Shown one piece after another: positions 56,651 to 64,000 of a stretch of 64,000 nt of DNA. The DNA lies in NCBI GenBank assembly GCA_900491605.1, contig UESW01004630.1, positions 415,421-479,420 of the forward strand. Direction: 5' to 3'. Source of the DNA: Calamus simplicifolius (taxonomy: Eukaryota > Streptophyta > Magnoliopsida > Arecales > Arecaceae). Below the pieces are notes generated by a model. It saw only the letters and a program-made list of their open reading frames with translations, had not been told where the DNA came from and made no database searches. Positions within the stretch are counted from its first letter, which is position 1, and each line of letters opens with the position of its first letter. The position numbers and the translations under genes are program-made.

Positions 56651-57282
56651 TAAACAACAATCTTAGGGTTATCTCTAACCCTATTACAAAGAATTTCAGA
56701 ATAGATAACAAATAGCTCCTAACTTGAGCAAATATTCAAAGAATACTTTACAAATTTGAAGCAAATCTGCAGCAAAAATGTGGATCTCCGAGGTAGCTGA
56801 AAACCTTGAATGCTTCACCAGATCTGGACGACTTGAGCAAGGATTGGGATTTGTCAACTTCAATGCACAAGAACTTGCTCTTAAAAACTCCGAAAAAAAT
56901 ATGCAATGAACACTCTCTTTTTCTTGATTTCTTTCTTCTCTTTTTCTTTTTCCGATTCGTCAAAATTTGTCATTGTGTTCCTCTGATCACATCTATTTAA
57001 ACCAAACAAAAATATGTCTGTTAGATACATTGGTAATAAGAGGAAATAAAAATGGGAAGAAATATAACCGTTTGAGTTTGTTTTCCTAAACATTGATTGC
57101 ATTTAATCCTTTGGCAAAGAAAGATGTCTGTCAAACACCAAAAGAAAAAAGTCAGTAATCATGAAAACGAAAATATAATTAAAGAGAGAGAGAGAGCATT
57201 TAAGATTTGAAGAGTGGTTGGCTGAATTAATTTCCAGCAGCTCTTCTTGAAAACATGCGGCCATGGAGGAAAAAGGGAAGAG

Positions 57283-58165
57283 CTCCAAGCTAGCTAAGCA
57301 CACAAAGTTAGCTAGCTAGCTAACAGGTCTCCACGGCTACAAGGAATCAGCACAATCCAAAGAGAAATAAAGTAGCTAGCTAACAAGCTAGCTCAATTCA
57401 ATTTCCCAGCTAGCTACTTAGAAAGTTAACTCTACCATGCTAAAAAGTAGTTAGCTTGTTAGCTAACTCAATTCAAAATCATGCACCCAGGGAATGAAAA
57501 GTGTTGTTAAAGTAGTTAGCTTGTTAGCTAACTAGAAAAAAGCAAACTCATTCATGATAAAAGTAGCTAACTTGTTAGCTAACTCCATGCAAAAGTTTCA
57601 TGCAACGTGGAGGGAGAAAGAAAAAGTAGCTAGCTGTTAAGCTAACTGCTTTCACAATTCATTCGACCAAGAGTAACAGGAGAACAATCTAGCTAGCTTG
57701 TTAGCTAACTTAGTTAAAGTTTCATAAAAAAACACCCAAAGGGGAAGCTAGCTCTCCAGCTAGCTATATTTAAACACCATTTGGCCAAAGAAACATGCAG
57801 GAAAAATAGTTAGCTTTTTGGGAATATCTAGCTAACTCAATGAACTAACCAGCTAGCTAGAATCCAAGGAGCCATCGGCCAAGCGAAAATCTGCAATAAA
57901 TAGCTAGCTTACAAAGGTTAACAGGTTAGCTAAGGAGAGGAGAGAAGTTAGCTCACAAGCTAACTTAATATAGAGTCCATTCGGCCAGCCTGTTACAAGG
58001 AAGAATAGCTAGCTTACAAGCCAACTCAAATTGTTCATGGTTCGGCCATGCTTATTTGTGAGAGGAAAAATGGTTAGCTAGCAGGTGGAGGAAGCTAGCT
58101 AAGGAAGGAGTAAGCTAGCTCACATGTCATGCAATAATCCAAGGAATAAAGAATCAATTAGCTAT
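57283..58165. repeat. dispersed GTTAGCTAAC/GCTAGCTA motifs in the solo LTR
   Basis: Several dozen copies of short palindromic TAGCTAGCTA and GTTAGCTAAC words, often paired as AGCTTGTTAGCTAACT, run through about 880 bp at irregular spacing. Confidence 0.92.
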
Positions 58166-59480
58166 ATTCAAGGTAAGAGAAAACAAGCTTCTATGCAACA
58201 AATAAAATTATACTTGATAAGGCTCACATGTACATCACTTGTACATCCTTGCATTAATCTTAATTTCCCTAATAAATATAGTCTTAATTTTTTGTAATCA
58301 TCAAAATCAATTTAGGGGCCAACACTCAAGTTGTTTGGCATGAAGAGTTATGACTGTCATGTTTTAATGCAACGATTATTGCCTATAGTTTTTTATGAGT
58401 TGCTTCCACACATGGTGTGGAAGGCATTGACAGAGCTCAGTTTATTTTTTAAGGAGTTATTTACCACAGTCATTACTTCTGCATCAGTGGTAAGGCTTGA
58501 GGACAAAATTCCAATTATTTTTTGCAAGCTAGAGCGAATATTTTCTTCAAGTTTTTTTGACTCAATGGAACATTTACCGGTTCACTTGCCATACGAAGAG
58601 TATAGCTGGTCCTGTACAATATCGCTGGATGTATCCTTTCGAGAGGTAAATATATTAATAATCAGTAGTATATGTTGACATTTGAAATATTATTTCATTG
58701 CGAGAAAGTTGGTTTATTTTATTTCTTACCTTTACGTATAGGTATCTTAAAAAGTTAAAAAATAATGTGTGTAATAAGGCAAGGGTTGAAGGTTTATATG
58801 CAATGCACACTTGGTTGAAGAAGTTTTAGCTTTTGCCTCTCATTACTTTGAGAGTCACGTCCACACAAGGAGCCAAAATCTTAGTCGTAATGATGATGTA
58901 TGTGTGGATAAAAGAGAACCTAATGATGATAAAATATCAGTTTTTAAAGGTATCGATCGTTCATTTGAGAGGCAGAAGTCAAGAGATTTGAGCGATGTGG
59001 AGTATAATTCAGCACATTATTACATCCTAATGAACTATAGAGAAGTCAATTCATACATTGAGTAAGTATATACTTCAATGCTTAATTAGAACTTCTACTT
59101 TAAATTATAATATACCATACTATTTAATTGCTAACGGAAGTTTTAATTGTTATCATCCCTTAAGGATGTATTGTGATAGACAACGACAGATGAATCCCAA
59201 TATCAGTCAAATTGCCATTGGGCAGAAGCTAGAAACGGAGATTGCTTACTGGTTTTATGAATATGTGAGTATATCATTCAATCAATTGCAATAATGACTT
59301 TATTTTTCGAATTGGTTGTAAATAGCCTATTAATTTATAGGTAAACGGTCCAAGTTCACAATTGACAATATTTTCATTAAATGTCTAGCGCAATGGCCAT
59401 TGAAGACAGTAACAACCTCTATTAGCTATTTTATTAATGGTACAAATTTTAAATTGAACACTAGCATCTTCAAGAGGCAC

Positions 59481-59940
59481 TGACGCAATGCGAAAGCGTT
59501 GGAATAAATAAGAATTCAATAACAACGACTAAACTCCAAGATAAAAAATCAAGCGATTTAGAGAAAACCTCTCTCAAGATGACTTTTTCAACTTTTAATA
59601 AAATTGATCCCCCCTCTCAAAAACCCTAAAACAACTATTTATAGTCTATAGGAAATAAAATAATTTAGGAAACTAAAAGCTATAGGAAATAAAATAATTT
59701 AGGAAACTAACTAGCCTTGCTCTCAAACAACTTCTCTTCGTCCTTGATTCGGTTTGGCTGCTTTTCATGCATCCAACTTGTCCATATATCTCATTGCAAC
59801 CCTGTTTGCATCATTCTCTCCCTCCTGCGAAGAACTCGACCCCGAGTTCTCATCTAGATATAGAGGTGTATTGTCCGAAAGAATGGATGTAAATCTACCA
59901 CATTGAAAGTATTGTATGTTAAAGGAGAAAGTGTTGGAGC
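59481..59940 (-). mobile_element. Reina-like gypsy LTR with adjoining end of pol
   Basis: On the minus strand the C-terminal pol tail (YNTFNVVDLHPF, then DENSGSSSSQEGEND) at about 59940-59826 runs into the tract AGGAGGGAGAGAA and then a 333-bp LTR. The LTR reads TGATGCAAAC at 59813 to TTGCGTCA at 59481. This is the 3' end of a truncated element, inserted in the C-terminal part of the CACTA TPase gene. A repeated AAACTAAAAGCTATAGG-type tandem lies near 59660-59720. Confidence 0.78.
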
Positions 59941-60591
59941 AAATATGTAGGTTTATTACGGAAAGTTAGTAGAGGTGGTTAAAGTTGAATATCCCGGTTG
60001 GCCTATAAAATGAACCGTATTGTTTCGTTGCGATTGTTTGATCTGACAGTTCCTTTGGGAAAAAGAATTCATAACGACTATAATCTAGTTGAAGTCAACC
60101 ATCACCGAAGATTGCAGAAATATGAATCATTCATCCTTGCATCCTAAGCTCAGCAAGTGTTTTACTACGGTTATCCAAGTTTGCGCAACGACAAGCGAGA
60201 TTGGTGGGCTATTTCTAAAATCGTCCAACGTTCAGCAATCATATTAGATAAAAGTTCATCAAGTCAATCAACTGAGTGCACTGCATTTCAAGAGGATAAG
60301 ATGAAAATGCATGCAATTGAGGACAAGACAAGGGCTCCTGAAACATCATTAGATATTCAAATGGTGATGTCAAGAAATTAAGGATGCAAATGTTCGGTTT
60401 CCACCCGATGATAATGACACTGAATCACAATCCGATACGGCATCGAATGTTGAACCAACATTTGACGAAACAAATGACACTGATTAAATATAGAGGTTTA
60501 TTCAATTTCAATTTATTTTTATAAGTGTTAAATTTTTATATATTCAATCATTATTCGTAATTATATTGCATGAATCTTTAGTATTTTCAGT

Positions 60592-61933
60592 ATGACGGGC
60601 CGAGATAGATCTACTGCCGATGGATAGAGCGAGCAGGGACGTAGCCTTGCCGCATCAGATCACCTGAGCATTGGAGATGGACAGTTTAGATATACAACCT
60701 TTGAGTCTCATAGCCGATCGGCACAGACCTCTAAGAGTTCTTCCTATACCGGCCACACCGTACTTTGACTAGATGCTCCATATTCCAGAGGCATGTTGAT
60801 CCTGGTGGCTACGATTGGCACCATGTATTTGTGACCATGAGGGAGTTTTATTTTTTAGAGTTTTAGGTAAACTTATTAAATACAATTTATCAGTGATATA
60901 AAATTTCTTAATCTTAATATATTCTTAAACTAACTATTTATTTCAATGCAAAAAAAGTTTACGTGGGACCCTGCCATCCATGATGCCGTTAGGGCAGCAT
61001 GGAATGCTCTTGCGGCACGCCGATACTCTGACATGCTTCATCATTGGAGGAGATCGGGTGAGCGTCCTATGCATATATCAGAGGGTATTTGGCATGACTG
61101 ACAGCAGATATGGCAGTTTGAGGCCTACAAAGGAGGTCCGCATCAGCCACCATGAACTGCCGATCCGAGAAGGGCGCTCGTGGCACGGGTCTCTCCTGCC
61201 ACACTACGGGGTCCATTTCATTCAGGAGCACAGAAGCCGTATGGTAAGAAAATATAAATAATTTAATTACTAATTTAGTCATTAGAAAATACTTACATTT
61301 ATATCATTTTTTCTGCTTTTGTAGTCTGAGTAGGAGGGTAGAGATCCTAGTGAGTTTCGCCTATTCAGGCGACACACACTAGGAAGGATGGTTTCAGGTT
61401 CGATGCACGATCACAAGAGGTTACAGTAAGAAATTAGTCTTATATTGTATCTATTTAATTTTTAAAATTTTATTCAGGTTTATATAATGATTCATTTATT
61501 GTTGATTCTATAATTCAAAGGCACGAGTTGAGGAGCTTCAGTCCCAAGCATCATAGGTCGACTCCACTGATGGGGGCTGCCCGTCGAACTCTCACCACAG
61601 AAGAGTCGACGTGTGTTTTTAGAAGCTGTTGGTGCCAAGCCGCAAGACCGTAGGGTCTATGGTCTGGGCACTAAAGCTTCTAGATATTTTCTTCATCAGG
61701 GCTCCAATTCGCACTATCCTGGCGATATTCCTATCAAGCATTTAGATGACATTCGGAGATCTATTATGGAGGAGGTTCGACAGGAGTTCGACCAACGCAC
61801 GAGAGGCTTTCAGCAGGAGCTTGCAGACATGAGAGAGCTGATGTGTCAGATGTAGGATTTGGTTTGCCTCATGTCGCAGGGTTCATTCCAGCCTCCGCAG
61901 CCTTCTCGTGATCGTGATAGTGCGGATTCTTGA
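60592..61933 (+). pseudogene. second CACTA gene, Ptta/En-Spm plant transposase type
   Basis: The ATG at 60592 opens MTGRDRSTADG, with a stop soon after. The conserved block at about 60955-61240 reads KKFTWDPAIHDAVRAAWNAL, ARRYSDMLHHWRRSGERPMH and ISEGIWHD, the plant transposase Ptta/En-Spm domain. Introns fit at 61244-61324 (GTAAGA...TTTTGTAG) and 61426-61520 (GTAAGA...TTCAAAG). The last exon holds FLEAVGAKPQDRRVYGLGTK and a coiled coil (HLDDIRRSIMEEVRQEFDQR), ending RDRDSADS. Such proteins are thought to bind the subterminal repeats. Confidence 0.8.
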
Positions 61934-62477
61934 TATATTTTTTTCTTTACTTATGTTTTGTATATAAATTTTAAATTATTAATATATTAAAATTTTATAT
62001 ATTTTTAAAAATTTTGTGATGAATGTTTCGATCAATATTTTTAAAAATTTAGTTATAATATTTTGATCAATATTTAAATCAGTGAAATTATATTAAGAGT
62101 TTAATTTATAATATTTTAAATTTAATTAAAAAATTAATTAGCGATACTATTGCGATGAAAGTTTTTTGTTGCAATTATTTTTAAAAAATTTAATTATTAA
62201 TTTTGCGATGCAATTATGCGTTGTAATATAACGATGCAAATATTGAGTCGCAATATTGCGATGCAATAGGGAGTCGCTAATACGTCGCTAAATTGCGACG
62301 ACTTAGTTTAGTCCAAAATAGTGACATATTTTTTTGTATCGCTAGGCATCGCTATTTAGCAACGCAATTGCGATGGATTGCTCATTGCGACAAAGTTCAC
62401 AGCGACACCAAAATTGCGTTGCTAAATGGATTTAGCGACGCATTTTGGCATCGCTAAAATTGAATTTTCTTATAGTG
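61934..62477. repeat. right subterminal repeat array and terminus of the CACTA
   Basis: After about 200 bp of AT-rich DNA the TTGCGATGC/TAGCGACGC motif recurs in both orientations from about 62140 to 62455, matching blocks A and B on the left. The terminus is AATTTTCTTATAGTG. Confidence 0.87.
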
Positions 62478-63157
62478 CATGTGGTGGGACATTTATGTTG
62501 AAGAATGAACATGAAGCTTGGCAACTCTTTGAGACATTGAGTGAAATTCATTACATCATATGTCAGCTACTCGTAGAGACCCTCCTGTAGACCTAAAAGA
62601 GGTGGAATATATGAAATAGGTCATAGTATAGATATCTATACTAAGGTAGATGAATTATCCCAGAAACTTGATCGAGTTCTACAAGTTAAAAATACCTCTT
62701 CCCCATCTACTCAATTACATGAGGTTTGTATAATCTGTTAGAGTCCAACCCATTTTATAGGTGAATATCCAGCCGCATACCAATTTCTTGAGCTTGTTCA
62801 GGAGCAAGCGCACCAAACTCAAACCCGAATGGCTCCTAGACCAAGAATGATCCATATTCAAATACTTACAATCCTGGCTAGCAAAATTACCCAAATTTTT
62901 CTTAGAAACCCCAACCTATCATTAATCCAATGTTAATTAGGACTAACCATTAGGAGACCCAATTCAAAAACATGTCATATTTACAATACCCAAGCACCCC
63001 ACAACCTCCACCAAATAAATATGATTCTACTTTTGAAGATAAGGTGTTACAAGCATTAAAAGGGCTAGAAATGAATACCCAACTCCTTCACTCTTACACA
63101 CAATCCATTGCAAAACTAGAAACCCAGATAGGTCAACTAGATATAGCATTCAGTTGA
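62478..63157 (+). pseudogene. Athila gag, 3' part
   Basis: Directly after the CACTA the Athila gag continues with GGTFMLKNEHEAWQLFETLS, a stop-broken linker and a CCHC-type knuckle near 62727-62775 (VCIIC then SPTHFIGEY). In the knuckle a stop has entered and the last Cys is Tyr. The 62972-63157 frame (PPPNKYDSTFEDKVLQALKG, then LETQIGQLDIAFS) is the family's C-terminal helical segment. Confidence 0.85.
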
Positions 63158-63640
63158 AGGGAGGAGGAAGGTAGGTTACCTAGTCAGCCCATCATTAACC
63201 CAAAAGGATAATTCATGGTTGAGGGTTTCACTAGTCCTGACAAATTTTTAGAACATGCTAAATCAGTTATGAAGTGAAAAAACATTGAACATGCCTGAAC
63301 CAACCCAAAAATCAGAAGTGGCTAAACGAAAAAGAGAAGAAATAAAAAAGAGAAGGAATTCAATGATCAATCACTCACACATAAAACCCCATTCCCTAGT
63401 GCTTTAGAATATCCTTTATCTTTGGGCAAAAGAATATAAAAATGAATGAGATGCTTGAGTTATTTAAGCAAGTCCAAATAAATTATCTCTTCTTGATGTA
63501 TCAAGCAAGTTTCGGCTTATGCCAAATTTTTGAAGGATTTATGCACACAAAAATGAAAGCCAAGACATAAATATCAAAAAAGATCCAGTTGACTGAGCAA
63601 GTCAGCTTAGTTGTTTAGTAGATAACCCCATCCAAACTAA
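63158..63640 (+). other. Athila gag-protease linker, no open frame
   Basis: Lys/Glu-rich remnant of the polyprotein linker with many stops; no separate gene. Confidence 0.5.
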
Positions 63641-64000
63641 AAGATTATGGTACCTCGATTATATCTTGTGTCATAGGAAACCTTACGATTAAGAAAGCAT
63701 TGCTAGATTTAGGTGTAAGTGTTAACTTTCTCTCAAGTTTGGTGTATGACTTATTTGGATTTGGAGCATTAAAACCAATGATGGTAACCCTACAATTAGT
63801 TGATCGATCAATTAAGATACCCCACAAAATACTGGAGGATGTGATGGTTAAAGTGGATGAATTTTATTTTTCAGTAGACTTTCTAGTTTTAGATATGGAA
63901 TCTGGTCGTAATCCCAGTCAAATATCAATCATTCTAGGTAGACCATTTTTAGCAACTACTAATGCTTATATAAACTGTAGAACTGGGATCATGGATGTGT
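63641..64000 (+). pseudogene. Athila aspartic protease, truncated by window end
   Basis: One frame reads VIGNLTIKKALLDLGVSVNF, VYDLFGFGALKPMMVTLQLV, ILEDVMVKVDEFYFSVDFLV and ISIILGRPFLATTNAYINCR. It carries the Asp-Leu-Gly active site and the ILGRPFL second-half motif of Athila protease. It is open to the end of the window except for upstream stops before 63650. Pol should continue to the right. Confidence 0.88.

Larger units (their letters stand above)
56261..58324 (-). mobile_element. solo LTR of a SIRE-type copia element
   Basis: Minus-strand ends are TGTTGGCCCC and GGGTTACTACA. Both terminal regions resemble the SIRE LTR at 42982 (TTTTGATGATTA near the start; AATTCACCC...CTCTTGGGT near the end). 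It is 2,064 bp with no internal coding region. It interrupts TPase coding sequence. Flanks CCAGG and CTCAA do not match, so no target duplication is visible. Confidence 0.82.
54294..60484 (+). pseudogene. CACTA TPase (TNPD-like) gene, interrupted twice
   Basis: The likely start is ATG 54294 (MSGARSWMYIRIKDGLLNPD), the transposase-associated domain ending in a CPC zinc pair. TPase segments follow: 54778-54981 (LLNIKVEHRLSENTF), 55075-55305 (MHYFPLTPCLQRLYRSEATS), about 55380-55540 (VSGPSNPKEKIDIFLQQLVA), 55542-55748 and 55749-56161 (HNWKKWSTFW, DVIHIEKIFFDNIFNVVLNI). After a solo LTR (56261-58324) the frame resumes at 58331-58660 (KSYDCHVLMQRLLPIVFYEL and KLERIFSSSFFDSMEHLPVH). The C-terminal DUF4218/4216-like part follows to 60484 (YYGYPSLRNDKRDWWAISKI), broken again by a Reina remnant. 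Many stops; also a 17-bp tandem duplication of TTGGAGCACTGCTGGGC at about 55600. Confidence 0.87.
40735..62477 (+). mobile_element. CACTA (En/Spm) transposon with CAT target duplication
   Basis: The left end reads CACTACAAAAAAATTATG and the right end, reverse-complemented, CACTATAAGAAAATTCAA. CAT lies on both sides (40732-40734 and 62478-62480), the 3-bp duplication of CACTA elements. The interrupted Athila gag reads on across the two flanks. Removing the SIRE element, solo LTR and Reina remnant leaves about 9.5 kb, a normal CACTA size. It carries subterminal repeat arrays, a TPase gene and a second Ptta/En-Spm-type gene, both broken. Confidence 0.94.
37717..64000 (+). mobile_element. Athila-type Ty3/gypsy retrotransposon, split by CACTA insertion and running off the right edge
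   Basis: The element comprises a 5' LTR (37717-39167), a degenerate primer site and gag from about 40069. A 21.7-kb CACTA then intervenes (40735-62477), after which gag resumes at 62478 and protease follows to the window end. Pol and the 3' LTR lie outside. The gag and protease wording and the TGGCACC-type primer site are those of Athila. Many stops are present in both coding parts. It sits in a Reina-like integrase fragment. Confidence 0.85.

Noticed and set aside
57283..58165. Simple microsatellite interpretation of the GCTAGCTA region
   Set aside because: Copies are separated by unique sequence and clustered as palindromic words, so it is not a pure tandem microsatellite; listed instead as dispersed motifs.

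Overview
This window is repeat-dense nuclear DNA from a plant. Almost everything in it is a transposable element, many nested in one another and most carrying stops or frameshifts. The element families (Angela- and SIRE-type Ty1/copia; Tat, Athila, Tekay and Reina-like Ty3/gypsy; CACTA, MULE and hAT DNA transposons) are plant-specific. A monocot, possibly a palm, is my guess from general appearance and is not proven by the sequence. There are no bacterial-type genes, CRISPR arrays or tRNA genes that I can support.

Left third (1-16,200). A minus-strand Angela-type copia element (1-7,596; its 3' LTR is off the left edge) sits directly inside the integrase gene of a plus-strand Tat-type gypsy element. 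The visible 3' part of the Tat element (7,597 to about 13,500) has an 83-bp minisatellite, a degenerate intron-containing gene on the opposite strand, a polypurine tract and a 3' LTR with a 30-bp minisatellite. A quieter stretch with one orphan exon-like ORF and a 341-bp hAT-type MITE follows.

Low-copy island (16,300-18,450). Two minus-strand exons join in frame to give a candidate 252-residue single-pass membrane protein. This is the only plausible ordinary host gene in the window.

Middle (18,843-37,716). A non-coding 4.4-kb LTR element (LARD) with a perfect ATTAT target duplication carries a 1-kb hAT-like element. A complete 8.2-kb Tekay chromovirus follows, with AATAG target duplication but no gag. 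Next come a decayed MULE transposase gene and a Reina-like pol fragment.

Right third (37,717-64,000). An Athila-type gypsy element starts in the Reina fragment. Its gag is split by a 21.7-kb CACTA transposon flanked by the 3-bp duplication CAT. The CACTA encodes a degenerate TPase and a second Ptta/En-Spm-type gene. It also contains, near its left end, a tract of telomere-like TTTAGGG repeats joined to an antisense 18S rRNA fragment. Into the CACTA have inserted a 9.7-kb SIRE copia element with a third ORF, a solo SIRE LTR and a Reina-like LTR/pol remnant. The deepest nest is SIRE in CACTA in Athila in Reina.

The strongest candidates for something undescribed are the telomere-like/18S segment inside the CACTA, the palindrome cluster just upstream of its transposase gene, the short palindromic motifs multiplied in two SIRE LTRs, and the gag-less but recently mobile Tekay element.
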